Shown here piece after piece: positions 54,206 through 63,245 of a DNA stretch of 64,000 nucleotides; position 1 is the stretch's first letter, and each line of letters begins with the position of its first letter. Source of the DNA: Denitrobaculum tricleocarpae (GTDB lineage: Bacteria > Pseudomonadota > Alphaproteobacteria > Kiloniellales > Kiloniellaceae); contig NZ_ML660065.1 in the NCBI RefSeq assembly GCF_007004665.1, positions 1 to 64,000 of the forward strand, read 5' to 3'. The position numbers were made by a program, and so were the translations under genes. Under the pieces are notes generated by a model that had not been told where the DNA came from, did not search any database, and saw nothing but the letters and a program-made list of their open reading frames with translations.

Positions 54206-54991
54206 ATGAGATCATTGAACATTGGCGCTACGGGCATGCTGGCACAGCAGCTCAATGTCGAAGTCATCTCGAACAACATCGCGAACATGAACACCACCGG
54301 TTTCAAACGCCAGCGTGCAGAGTTCAACGATCTGCTCTATCAGAACCTGCGCCGGGTCGGTTCCACCTCGTCGGACACCGGCACGATTGTGCCGACGGGT
54401 GTTCAGGTTGGCCTGGGTGTCAAACCCGCCGCCGTTTACCGGATCACCGAACAGGGCAATATCTCCATCACCGACAATCCCCTGGACGTTGCGATCAATG
54501 GCGAGGGCTATTTCACCATCGAACTGCCGTCCGGTGAAACCGGCTACACCCGTGCGGGCGCGTTTCAGCTTTCTCCCGACGGCGACATCGTGACACCGGA
54601 CGGCTACGTCATTCAGCCCGGCATCACGATCCCCATCAACGCGACATCGATCTCCATCAACGCCAGCGGCGAGGTCTCTGTCGATATTGATGGTCAGGTC
54701 GCGCCGCAGGTGGTTGGAAACATCGAGCTGGCCACCTTCCCCAACCCCGCCGGCCTGGATGCGATCGGAGACAATATGTTCCTGCAAACCGCGGCCTCGG
54801 GTCAGGCAAGCGTGGCCACTCCGACTTCGACCGGAACCGGCTCCCTTCTTCAAGGAGCTCTGGAGACCTCGAACGTCAATGTTGTTGCCGAGATCACCAA
54901 CCTGATCACCGCGCAGCGTGCTTACGAGATGAACTCGAAGGTCATCCAGTCCTCCGACGAGATGATGCAAAGCGTCTCCAACCTTCGCTAA
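54206..54991 (+). CDS. flgG: Distal rod protein FlgG
   Basis: 261 residues. MRSLNIGATGMLAQQLNVEV, NPLDVAINGEGYFTIELPSG and the C-terminal EITNLITAQRAYEMNSKVIQ are the FlgG signature. It follows flgF by 18 bp. Confidence 0.97.
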   Translation: MRSLNIGATGMLAQQLNVEVISNNIANMNTTGFKRQRAEFNDLLYQNLRRVGSTSSDTGTIVPTGVQVGLGVKPAAVYRITEQGNISITDNPLDVAINGEGYFTIELPSGETGYTRAGAFQLSPDGDIVTPDGYVIQPGITIPINATSISINASGEVSVDIDGQVAPQVVGNIELATFPNPAGLDAIGDNMFLQTAASGQASVATPTSTGTGSLLQGALETSNVNVVAEITNLITAQRAYEMNSKVIQSSDEMMQSVSNLR

Positions 54992-55009
54992 GTTAAGAGG
55001 AGTTTGATC

Positions 55010-55999
55010 ATGCGCAGGATCTCGCTGGCCGGCCTGGTGTTTCTGGCTCTCGGCCTTCTTGCACCGCTCGCCGCGGCCGAAAGCAAGGGAAGTAATACCC
55101 CGGAAACCGGCGATGGCATCATCACCCTGAACCGCGACGTGGTCGTCGAGGGTGACATCGTCAGGCTGGGCGATATCTTCAGCGGACTGGGCGAAAAATC
55201 AGAGACTGCGATTGCCCGCACCCCGGCACTGGGCAAAAAGGTCCCCGTCGGTGTGCGCTGGCTGACCGCGGTGGCACAGAAGTACGCCCTGCCCTGGCGC
55301 GCGAACTCGCGCCTCGACAAAGCGATCATTCAGCGCGCGGTCACCATCATACCACCGCAGCAAATCAAGGCCCGTGTCGAGGAAGCCCTGTTTGACGAGG
55401 GCATGCAGCAAAACGCAATGCTGGAATTCGACACCCCGTCGGTTCAGTTGCTCCTGCCGCGCGAACAGGGCGACGGTGTTGCGGTCACGAACCTATCCTT
55501 CGACGCCACAAGCGGGCGCTTTACCGCTCAGGTCGCGGCGCCGGCCGAGGGCGTTCCAGTGGCCAAAGCGACCCTGCGCGGACGTGCGATCCGGGTTGTC
55601 GACGTGCCGGTCCTGCGCCGCCGTATAGACGCGGGAGAAGTTATCCGCACTGACGACCTGGATTGGATCAGCCACCGCGCCGACCGTCTGATGCGCAACG
55701 CGCTCATGGACAGCGACTCGATCGTCGGCAAAAGCGCCCGGCGCCCGATCGGCGCGGGTGTGGTGATCAAGGCAAGTGAGCTTCGGACACCCCAGGTTAT
55801 CACCAAGAACAGCCTGGTCACCATACGTCTGGAAACCGAGCGGATGGTCCTTACCGCGCAGGGCCGCGCCCTGGAAGCCGGCACCATGGGCGAGGCCATC
55901 CAGGTCATGAACACGAAATCCAACAGCATTATCTCTGCGGAAGTCGTTGGCCGGGGTACCGTCCGAGCCGCCCTTACCAACAACGTCGTCATTAATTGA
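55010..55999 (+). CDS. flgA: P-ring assembly chaperone FlgA
   Basis: 329 residues from the ATG at 55010 (AGAGGAG seven bases upstream; a TTG at 55004 also opens the frame). A signal peptide (ISLAGLVFLALGLLAPLAAA) and a C-terminal SAF-like domain (VPVLRRRIDAGEVIRTDDLD ... GKSARRPIGAGVVIKASELR ... GTMGEAIQVMNTKSNSIISA) are present. It helps FlgI form the P ring. Confidence 0.94.
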   Translation: MRRISLAGLVFLALGLLAPLAAAESKGSNTPETGDGIITLNRDVVVEGDIVRLGDIFSGLGEKSETAIARTPALGKKVPVGVRWLTAVAQKYALPWRANSRLDKAIIQRAVTIIPPQQIKARVEEALFDEGMQQNAMLEFDTPSVQLLLPREQGDGVAVTNLSFDATSGRFTAQVAAPAEGVPVAKATLRGRAIRVVDVPVLRRRIDAGEVIRTDDLDWISHRADRLMRNALMDSDSIVGKSARRPIGAGVVIKASELRTPQVITKNSLVTIRLETERMVLTAQGRALEAGTMGEAIQVMNTKSNSIISAEVVGRGTVRAALTNNVVIN

Positions 56000-56013
56000 A
56001 GGAGGGATTGAGA

Positions 56014-56787
56014 ATGTCCAAGCATCACAATCCAACTCTGTCGCTGTTCAAAAAAGCGCTCGCCGTCTCCCTGGTCGGTGTCAGCCTCAGCGCCTGCAAC
56101 ATGATCAACCGGCTCTCGGAAGTCGGCAGCGCTCCCGCTCTTTCGACCATCGAAAACCCGGCCAGTATCGCCTCGGGCGTAGAGGAGATCAGCCTGCCGA
56201 TGCCTGCACCTGTCGAGGTCGAGCGCTCGCCGAGCTCTCTCTGGCGGCCTGGATCGCGGGCCTTCCTGAAGGATCAGCGGGCCACTGAAGTCGGTGACAT
56301 CCTCACGGTGATCATCGAAATCAATGATTCGGCAGCGATCTCGAACAGAACCAACCGCAGCCGGACCAATGCCGAAGACGCGTCAGCGACATCCTTTCTG
56401 GGCTACGAAGCCAGCCTGGCAAGTATTCTGCCCTCTGCTGTGGACGCTACCGACCTGGTCGATCTGGACAGTACCAGCAGTTCTGAAGGGGCCGGCGCCG
56501 TCGCCCGCGACGAATCGATTAATCTGCGTGTCGCCGCTCTGGTCACCCAGGTGCTCCCCAATGGAAATCTGGTGGTTGCCGGACGTCAGGAAGTGCGAGT
56601 CAACTACGAAGTTCGCGAACTGCAGGTCGCCGGTTTGATCCGCCCCGAGGACATTACCTCCACCAACCAGATCAATTATGACCAGATCGCCGAGGCCCGC
56701 ATTGCCTATGGCGGCCGTGGCCAGATCTCCGATGTCCAGCAGCCACGCTACGGTCAACAGGTCTTCGACATCATCTGGCCGTTCTGA
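56014..56787 (+). CDS. flgH: Flagellar L-ring protein FlgH
   Basis: 257 residues from the ATG at 56014 (GAAGGAGG upstream). Lipobox LSAC: the signal ends in VGVSLSACNMI, so the protein is lipidated. The core has SLWRPGSRAFLKDQRATEVG, VARDESINLRVAALVTQVLP and GRGQISDVQQPRYGQQVFDI. It forms the outer-membrane L ring. The alternative TTG at 55996 overlaps flgA. Confidence 0.96.
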   Translation: MSKHHNPTLSLFKKALAVSLVGVSLSACNMINRLSEVGSAPALSTIENPASIASGVEEISLPMPAPVEVERSPSSLWRPGSRAFLKDQRATEVGDILTVIIEINDSAAISNRTNRSRTNAEDASATSFLGYEASLASILPSAVDATDLVDLDSTSSSEGAGAVARDESINLRVAALVTQVLPNGNLVVAGRQEVRVNYEVRELQVAGLIRPEDITSTNQINYDQIAEARIAYGGRGQISDVQQPRYGQQVFDIIWPF

Positions 56788-56817
56788 GCCTAACCGCCAC
56801 AAAAGCTCCGAAAGTCG

Positions 56818-56853
56818 AAAAAAAAAAGCTGGCCGCTCACTTAGGCGGCCAGC
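56818..56853 (-). terminator. Strong terminator of dksA
   Basis: Read leftward: GCTGGCCGC, 8-nt loop, GCGGCCAGC, then a run of ten T (A-run 56818-56827 on +). A perfect 9-bp stem 50 bp past the dksA stop; it may also stop flgH transcripts by collision. Confidence 0.9.
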
Positions 56854-56903
56854 CTTGCATTCAAATCACGCAGGCGAAGCAAATGTGCCTGCTTTGATGA
56901 GCG

Positions 56904-57320
56904 TCAGTCGTCCCGATGTGTCCGTTCCAGACGCTCATGCAGTTCCTGAGCTTCGATCGAGAGGGTCGCAATCGGCCGGGCTTCCAGACGGCCCAGACTG
57001 ATGGGTTCGCCGGTTTCCTCACAATATCCGAAGTTACCTGTCTCGATTCGCTCAAGCGCTTCATCGATCTTGGCGATGAGCTTGCGTTCCCGGTCCCGTG
57101 TTCTGAGCTCAAGCGCCCGATCCGTCTCGGTCGAGGCCCGATCCGCAACATCGGCTTCCGGAACGTTATCCTGTTGCAAATTCTGCAGGGTTTCACTGGA
57201 TTCCCTGAGAAGTTCGTCTTTCCAACTCAACAGCTTCTGCCGGAAATACTCCAGCATAAGCGGATTCATAAAACTCTCGTCATCAGCAGGACGATAGTCG
57301 TGCGGCAATGGTATCGTCAT
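56904..57320 (-). CDS. dksA: DksA-type RNA polymerase-binding protein with a reduced zinc finger
   Basis: 138 residues. Coiled-coil hairpin (FRQKLLSWKDELLRESSETL ... DRALELRTRDRERKLIAKID with the DxxDxA-like tip ADVADRAS), then the finger region GYCEETGEPISLGRLEARPI. Only the first of the four finger Cys remains (C-E-E-T ... S-I-E-A). This is the single-cysteine form known from other alphaproteobacteria, and it should still act with ppGpp. The start is the ATG at 57320. Confidence 0.92.
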   Translation of the reverse strand: MTIPLPHDYRPADDESFMNPLMLEYFRQKLLSWKDELLRESSETLQNLQQDNVPEADVADRASTETDRALELRTRDRERKLIAKIDEALERIETGNFGYCEETGEPISLGRLEARPIATLSIEAQELHERLERTHRDD

Positions 57321-57522
57321 TCCTGGTCCCACACATGGTCAAATTGCAGCGCCGCGGAGTATATGAAATTTGCTGCCCGCGACAAGCTTCTGAAGCAACT
57401 TCGGTGCGGAATAACGGACATTTGTCCAAATTCCGCCCATTGAGGTCCCGAAGTGGCGGTTAAACAGACTCAAATGTTCATGGTACGTTCATGTTTTCCG
57501 TCTGTGAACGACGCGCGCCGGC

Positions 57523-57936
57523 TTATTGGCCGAGTTTAGCCAGCTCGACTGCGGCCCGAAGCTCGATCTCACTCAAGATCTCTCTGAGTCGCGGATCGGC
57601 GGTCGCGGCGGTTTCGCGATTGACCAGAGTCGACAAGCGCTCCAGCTCGCTGACCGAGACGCGCCCCAGCAAAAGCCCCATCCGCAACTGATCCAGACGG
57701 TCCAGAAGGTCTTCGCCGCGTTGCTGCGCCTTTGCACGGCCCGTCGTGGGGTCGTCCACTTCCTGAAGCGCAACCAGGGCGTCAAGTGCGCCCAAAGGCG
57801 CTGCACTCTCGAGCCCCGCCGGAGCGGACTTCCCGGAGCCGAGTGCCTGCGCGAAGCCGCCTGCTTTTGCGGACCCGCTGCGCTCGCTGCGTTTTGTCGC
57901 TGACGTCCTCGGAGAGGATACGTGACCTATTTTCAT
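57523..57936 (-). CDS. fliX: Flagellar assembly regulator FliX
   Basis: 137 residues. A disordered N-terminus is followed by the FliX core ALDALVALQEVDDPTTGRAK, RGEDLLDRLDQLRMGLLLGR and LREILSEIELRAAVELAKLG. In Caulobacter FliX couples basal-body assembly to the FlbD/sigma-54 switch. Divergent from flgI, with a perfect CtrA box 47-61 bp upstream, the same arrangement as in Caulobacter. Confidence 0.92.
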   Translation of the reverse strand: MKIGHVSSPRTSATKRSERSGSAKAGGFAQALGSGKSAPAGLESAAPLGALDALVALQEVDDPTTGRAKAQQRGEDLLDRLDQLRMGLLLGRVSVSELERLSTLVNRETAATADPRLREILSEIELRAAVELAKLGQ

Positions 57937-57982
57937 TGCTTACCGCTCGATCAAATACCACTGCCAAGCTGACCTTTTATCG

Positions 57983-57997
57983 TTAAGAAGCAGTTAA
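57983..57997 (-). promoter_or_regulatory. CtrA-binding site in the fliX/flgI gap
   Basis: TTAAGAAGCAGTTAA: a perfect TTAA-N7-TTAA. It is 47-61 bp before the fliX start, where the -35 region would be. Known from Caulobacter as the CtrA consensus. Confidence 0.75.
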
Positions 57998-58134
57998 CTT
58001 ATTGTGTTAATGGGGAAATTTTTACCCGCCCGCTGGTCACGAATTACCGGTGGAGTGAAAAACAGGTAGGCCTGAGCCGGGCACACCGGGCGGAAGCCAG
58101 CGGGTTTCCTGAGAAAAGCAGCCACTTCAGTTTT

Positions 58135-58150
58135 TGGCATGAGATTCGCA
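58135..58150 (+). promoter_or_regulatory. Sigma-54 (-24/-12) promoter of flgI
   Basis: TGGCATGAGATTCGCA: GG (58136-58137), ten bases, GC (58148-58149); two differences from TGGCACG-N4-TTGC. It lies 63 bp before the flgI ATG. Confidence 0.7.
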
Positions 58151-58212
58151 TGGGGTCAGACGTCCGGCCCCACTGCATCGGCCAGGACATGAACCAGAAC
58201 CGAGAGATTTGA

Positions 58213-59388
58213 ATGTTTCAGCAGGTCCAGAAATTCTACAGCGGCACGATCGCAACAGCAGCGAAAACAGCCCGGCTGACGGCCAAACGGCTTGTCGTCT
58301 CGGTATTGCTTCTCTGCATCGCCGGTCCCGCCGCCGCTCAGATGCAGCATCGGATCAAGGATATTGCTGACTTCGAGGGCATCCGGGAAAACATGCTGGT
58401 TGGCTACGGCCTGGTCGTGGGCCTGAATGGAACGGGCGATGATCTGGGGAGTGCGGTCTTCACCCGCGAGAGCCTGATTGGCATGCTTGAGCGCCTGGGG
58501 GTGAACGCCCGGGATGCGGCCTTGGATACCGATAACGTTGCTGCGGTCATGATTACCGCGGACCTTCCACCCTTCTCCCGCCAGGGCACCCGTCTCGATG
58601 TGACCGTATCGGCAATCGGGGATTCAGAGAGTCTGCTCGGTGGAACTCTGCTGGTCACTCCCTTGCTGGCTGCAGACGGCGAAGTCTACGCCGTCGCCCA
58701 GGGTGCTGTGGCAATTGCCGGTTTCTCCGCAGGCGGTAACGCTGAGACGATCACACGCGGCGTGCCCACCGTGGGACGGATCGCCAACGGCGCCATCATC
58801 GAGCGGGAACTGGATTTCGAACTGAGCAAGCTGCGCAGCGTCAAGGTCGCGCTCCGCAACCCTGATCTCACCACAGCACGGCGGATTGCAAGCACGATCA
58901 ACACTTTCCTGAAGGCCCCGGCCGCGCGCTCACTCGATCCGGCGACGGTTCAGGTGGCCGTCCCCGACAGCTACGACGGCGACGCGGTCGCCATGCTGAC
59001 GGATATCGAACAACTCCGGGTGACGACGGATCAGGTTGCACGGGTGCTGATTGACGAGCGCTCGGGTGTCATTGTCATGGGCGAAAACGTCCGGATCAGC
59101 ACCGTTGCCATCGCCCAGGGGAACCTGACCATCAGAGTCACGGAAACGCCCCAGGTCAGTCAGCCGAACGCCTTTGCCAACACCGGCGATACCGAAGTGG
59201 TCGACCGCACCACCATCGAAGTCGACGAAGACGCAGACCGCCGCCTGGCCGTCCTGCCCTCGGGGATCAGTCTTCAGGAGATGGTCAACGGGTTGAATGC
59301 GCTGGGTGTCGGTCCACGGGACATGATTACGATCCTGCAGTCGATCAAAGCCGCCGGCGCACTGCAGGCTGAAATCGAGGTGATGTAA
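58213..59388 (+). CDS. flgI: Flagellar P-ring protein FlgI
   Basis: 391 residues. Signal peptide (VVSVLLLCIAGPAAAQ), then RIKDIADFEGIRENMLVGYG, LVVGLNGTGDDLGSAVFTRE, PPFSRQGTRLDVTVSAIGDS and the C-terminal GISLQEMVNGLNALGVGPRD. It forms the periplasmic P ring. It ends inside the flgJ start (TAATG). Confidence 0.97.
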   Translation: MFQQVQKFYSGTIATAAKTARLTAKRLVVSVLLLCIAGPAAAQMQHRIKDIADFEGIRENMLVGYGLVVGLNGTGDDLGSAVFTRESLIGMLERLGVNARDAALDTDNVAAVMITADLPPFSRQGTRLDVTVSAIGDSESLLGGTLLVTPLLAADGEVYAVAQGAVAIAGFSAGGNAETITRGVPTVGRIANGAIIERELDFELSKLRSVKVALRNPDLTTARRIASTINTFLKAPAARSLDPATVQVAVPDSYDGDAVAMLTDIEQLRVTTDQVARVLIDERSGVIVMGENVRISTVAIAQGNLTIRVTETPQVSQPNAFANTGDTEVVDRTTIEVDEDADRRLAVLPSGISLQEMVNGLNALGVGPRDMITILQSIKAAGALQAEIEVM

Positions 59389-59753
59389 TGGACAACCTGA
59401 ACCAGTACAACGCCCTCTTTTCCAACGCTGCGGGTAACGCCAGCGTCCAAAAAGCCGCTGCCGACGTCCGCAACCTAAGCAACGCCACTCAAAGCAAAGG
59501 CGGACCCTCCGAGCAGAAAATCGCCTACGCCAAACAGGCAGCCGAGGACTTCGAAGCGGTGTTTCTGGCGCAGATGCTGGGCCCGATCTTTGACAGCCTT
59601 GAAACCGAAGGTCCGTTTGGCGGTGGTCCCGGTGAGAAGATCTTCCGTTCCATGCTGGTTCAGGAATACGGCAAATCGATTGCCAAGTCCGGTGGTATCG
59701 GCATCTCCGACGCCGTCCAGCGTGAGATTCTCCAACTTCAAGAGGTCGCATAG
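59388..59753 (+). CDS. flgJ: Rod-binding protein FlgJ (N-domain only)
   Basis: 121 residues: KQAAEDFEAVFLAQMLGPIF, GPGEKIFRSMLVQEYGKSIA and GIGISDAVQREILQLQ. The muramidase domain found in E. coli FlgJ is absent, the usual form in alphaproteobacteria. It starts one base into the flgI stop. Confidence 0.92.
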   Translation: MDNLNQYNALFSNAAGNASVQKAAADVRNLSNATQSKGGPSEQKIAYAKQAAEDFEAVFLAQMLGPIFDSLETEGPFGGGPGEKIFRSMLVQEYGKSIAKSGGIGISDAVQREILQLQEVA

Positions 59754-59755
59754 TG

Positions 59756-60265
59756 ATGCAAGCCGCAATCCCCCATATCACAGATGCTCAAATTGCAGAC
59801 GCCCAGATCACCGATGTTCGCCAGGACTATTCCGAGGTTCCTCACGACAAAAACTCGATCCATTCGGTCATTAACGTTGTGCGTGACCTGACGAGCCTTA
59901 TGAGCCGGGAGATCGAACTGCTACGCGCGATGCAGATCCAGGAGTTCGGTGTCCTGCAGGGCCAGAAGCTGGAACTGATCAGCGCCTATGAGGATGAGAC
60001 CGCCGCACTGCGTGAGGACAAATTCGCGACGGAGCGCCTCGACGAGAGACTGCGCGAAGAACTGCGGGACGTCGTCGGCCGCATGACCGAGACGATGCGC
60101 GAGAACGAAGCAGCGATCCGGGCGGCTCAGACAACCAACGAAAAGCTGGTGAAAGTCATCACAACTGCCGTCCAGACCGCACAAAACAGTCATATCGGTT
60201 ATTCCAAGCAGGGCAGGCAGGAGGCAACCGGTGCGGTATCCCTTCGGGTCAATCAAGAACTCTGA
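59756..60265 (+). CDS. FlgN-like flagellar chaperone
   Basis: 169 residues, nearly all helical: VINVVRDLTSLMSREIELLR, EFGVLQGQKLELISAYEDET and the C-terminal AQTTNEKLVKVITTAVQTAQ. Position before flgK and flgL and the FlgN-type helix pattern support a chaperone for FlgK/FlgL export. The ATG at 59756 is one codon after a GTG that overlaps the flgJ stop. Confidence 0.78.
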   Translation: MQAAIPHITDAQIADAQITDVRQDYSEVPHDKNSIHSVINVVRDLTSLMSREIELLRAMQIQEFGVLQGQKLELISAYEDETAALREDKFATERLDERLREELRDVVGRMTETMRENEAAIRAAQTTNEKLVKVITTAVQTAQNSHIGYSKQGRQEATGAVSLRVNQEL

Positions 60266-60342
60266 CCTCCTTTAGGGCTTTGCGCCAACCAGAAGCCTTC
60301 TCTCCTCTGACGATGATCAGAAACAACTAAGAGCTCCGTCAA

Positions 60343-62223
60343 ATGTCACTGAACCTCGCACTGAATAACGCGCTCAGCGGACTGCAGGTCAACCAGTCGG
60401 CCCTGACGGTCATCTCGAACAACATTGCGAACGTCAATACACCCGAGTATTCGCGCAAAGTTCTTCAACAGCAGACCCGTACACTGGCCAATATCGGTGC
60501 AGGTGTTGAGGTCTCCGGCATCAATCGTCAGGTCAACGAATTCCTGCAGCGCGACCTGATCGCCAACACCACGGTTCTCGGCTACGCCAACGTCACCACT
60601 GAGTATTTGAACAGAACACAAACCCTGTTCGGCTCGGTCGGCGACAACAACGCATTGGGCAACTCGCTCACCGCACTCGCAACAGCGTTTGAAGATGTTG
60701 CCGTCAGTCCGGAAATTTCTGCTCATCAGTTCACCGCGGTCAATCAGGCGATTTCTGTCGCGCAGCGTTTCAACCAGATGCAAGAGAACATCGAGGATAT
60801 GCGGTTGCAGGCCGACATCGAAATCAACAATGCGGTCACAATCATCAACCAGCAGCTGGAAATTATTGCCGAGATCAACTCGAAAATGCCGCAAGCCCTC
60901 TCCCTGGAGCAGCCCACCGGTGACCTGGAGGACGCGCGTGATGCCGCCTTGAAGAAGGTCGCCGATTACATGGACGTCCAGCATTTCGTCAACACAGACG
61001 GTGAGATGACGGTCCTGACGGGCGGCGGGTCACAGATTGTCAGCGGCCCGAACGCTAGCGTGTTGGAGCACAGCCAGTCGACGCTCATCACGGCAACACA
61101 GAGCTATCCAACAAATCTAAGCGGTGTGCATCTCAATGCCGGCGGTGTTCTGACCCCTGCCAATGATATTACCAGCCAGATCTTGTCGGGACGCCTCAAC
61201 GCCCTCTTCGAGATGCGTGATGTCACCCTGCCCTCGCTGACCGCCCAGATCGACCAGCTAGCTGCCAGCACGCGGGATCAGCTCAATCGCGCTCATAACC
61301 GCGGCGCCAACACGCCTTTTGGTCAAGGCACCGGTGCTGCAGATCCTGCCGCCATGCTGGGCACGAGAGCCTTCACAAATACCGCCCAAGCCCTCACGCT
61401 GGGCAGTGATGTGACCATGGTGATCCTGGACGCGGACGGCAACGCCGTGGGCGCGCCGGGTACCATTTCAGCCGGCGCAACGACACCGGACGCGATCCGC
61501 AACGACATCGACACCTTCTTAGGCGGTCTCGGTTCAGCCCAGTGGACCGCCGACAACCAGATGGAAATCAAGCTGGCGCCAGGCCATCGGCTGGCCTTTC
61601 TCGACAACGGTCCCGCAACAGAGGCCGGTGATGCCCAGATCGATTTCGATGCCGATGGAGATGCGACGCCCGATACCTTCTTCGGCCTCTCCAATTTCTT
61701 CGGGCTTAACAATCTCTATGAAACGCCTCAGCTTGCCGGCGGGGTTACGGCGATGGAGCTGCAAGGCGACCAGACCGGTATCTCAAGAACCATCAGAGTG
61801 CGCAGCGATCTGGTGGACAGTCCCGAATTCCTGTCGCGCGGCCGGATCTCCGGGACGTCACCCGACCTGGTTCTGGGTAACGGAAACAATGAAGTTGCGC
61901 AGGAAATCGCGGACATATTCGGCGAGAATTTTGTCTTCGCAAGTATTGCGAACGGCCCCCCGGGTTTGACCACATCCCTCTCGGGTTATGCGGGTACGAT
62001 TCTTTCCTACAATTCCGCCATCACTTCAGCGGCTGAATCCGATGCCGAGTACCAGACTTTCCTGCACCAGGACATCACGACACGGGTCCTTTCGGAATCG
62101 GGTGTGAACGTGGATGAGGAACTGTCGAACATGGTCATTTTTCAAAATGCCTATCAGGCCTCGGCAAGGATCGTTCAGACCGCCAATGAAATGTTCGACA
62201 CACTTCTAAGCCTCGGCAACTAA
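60343..62223 (+). CDS. flgK: Hook-filament junction protein FlgK (HAP1)
   Basis: 626 residues. N-terminal ALNNALSGLQVNQSALTVIS then NNIANVNTPEYSRKV; C-terminal NVDEELSNMVIFQNAYQASA then RIVQTANEMFDTLLSL. The variable middle is long (about 250-530). Joins hook to filament. flgL follows after ten bases. Confidence 0.96.
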   Translation: MSLNLALNNALSGLQVNQSALTVISNNIANVNTPEYSRKVLQQQTRTLANIGAGVEVSGINRQVNEFLQRDLIANTTVLGYANVTTEYLNRTQTLFGSVGDNNALGNSLTALATAFEDVAVSPEISAHQFTAVNQAISVAQRFNQMQENIEDMRLQADIEINNAVTIINQQLEIIAEINSKMPQALSLEQPTGDLEDARDAALKKVADYMDVQHFVNTDGEMTVLTGGGSQIVSGPNASVLEHSQSTLITATQSYPTNLSGVHLNAGGVLTPANDITSQILSGRLNALFEMRDVTLPSLTAQIDQLAASTRDQLNRAHNRGANTPFGQGTGAADPAAMLGTRAFTNTAQALTLGSDVTMVILDADGNAVGAPGTISAGATTPDAIRNDIDTFLGGLGSAQWTADNQMEIKLAPGHRLAFLDNGPATEAGDAQIDFDADGDATPDTFFGLSNFFGLNNLYETPQLAGGVTAMELQGDQTGISRTIRVRSDLVDSPEFLSRGRISGTSPDLVLGNGNNEVAQEIADIFGENFVFASIANGPPGLTTSLSGYAGTILSYNSAITSAAESDAEYQTFLHQDITTRVLSESGVNVDEELSNMVIFQNAYQASARIVQTANEMFDTLLSLGN

Positions 62224-62233
62224 GGAACGCATT

Positions 62234-63154
62234 ATGTTTAGGGTTGCAAACTACGCCCAGCACCAGCTCACGCTCTCCTACACGCTCTCGACTCAATCGG
62301 ATGCGGCGCGTACGCAGATTCAGATCGCGAGCGGTAAGGTGGCACAGCAGTACTCCGAGATCCCGCGCGACGCCAATCAACTGGTCAGTCTCGAGCGCGA
62401 CATCCAGATGACCGAGAAGTTCACGCAGAACATCGACCAGGTCATCGCCCGTCTGAACATCATGGAAAGCTCGATCGCAACCATGGTGACCCGGGCCACG
62501 GAAGTACTGGGCATTATGAGCCAGGGGCTCAGCGGTTCGAACATCGATGACCTGCCGCTCGAGTCTTTCTCGGCAACATTTTTGGAAGAAGCAGCCGCGC
62601 TCATCAACACCGAGCACGAAGGGCGCCATCTTTTCGCCGGGTCGCTGACCGACGCACCGCCGGTCGACCTCAATGACCCTGCCTACACACCGGCGGCCGG
62701 TCTACCGGGCGTCTTTACGGCCGATTTCGACTATTACAATGGCGATCAGACGCAGCTCTCCGTGCGCGCCGACGAGGCCTTTGAAACGGATTACGGCATT
62801 ACCGGGGACAACCCGGCCTTCGAAGAAATGCTGCGTGCCCTCGCCTATATGGATTACGCCGGGGCCAACCTCGACACCGATGTGCTTGAAGAAGCCTACA
62901 CGCTCATGAAATCAGCCGTCGACGGCCTCGCAGATCTTCGCGGTCAGATCGGCGCAAACTCTCTGGTGCTCGAAAAGACCAAGGAAGGCCACGAGAATTT
63001 CAAGACCTATGCCGAGAATATCGTATCGGGATTGGAAGACACTGATATCGCAGCTGCAACGACCCAGCTCTCCATGGACGAGCTCACCTTGCAAGGTTCG
63101 TATCTCACACTTTCGCGGCTTTCGTCATTAACTCTGATTAACTTCCTGAACTAG
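62234..63154 (+). CDS. flgL: Hook-filament junction protein FlgL (HAP3)
   Basis: 306 residues, flagellin-like ends: TLSYTLSTQSDAARTQIQIA at the start and QLSMDELTLQGSYLTLSRLS at the end. It completes the junction with FlgK. The stop codon lies inside the palindrome at 63151-63166. Confidence 0.93.
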   Translation: MFRVANYAQHQLTLSYTLSTQSDAARTQIQIASGKVAQQYSEIPRDANQLVSLERDIQMTEKFTQNIDQVIARLNIMESSIATMVTRATEVLGIMSQGLSGSNIDDLPLESFSATFLEEAAALINTEHEGRHLFAGSLTDAPPVDLNDPAYTPAAGLPGVFTADFDYYNGDQTQLSVRADEAFETDYGITGDNPAFEEMLRALAYMDYAGANLDTDVLEEAYTLMKSAVDGLADLRGQIGANSLVLEKTKEGHENFKTYAENIVSGLEDTDIAAATTQLSMDELTLQGSYLTLSRLSSLTLINFLN

Positions 63155-63166
63155 AGCATGCTCTAG
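63151..63166. repeat. Short perfect palindrome over the flgL stop
   Basis: CTAGAGCATGCTCTAG, perfect 16-bp palindrome; the flgL TAG is at 63152-63154. The outer AGAGC/GCTCT resembles the ends of the repeats at 123-260. Confidence 0.7.
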
Positions 63167-63245
63167 CAATTTGGCAATAAAACAAAAGCACTAGCGAACA
63201 CCTTTCCTTAACCACGACCGTCTAATCTAGTGAGCACAACAAGAC

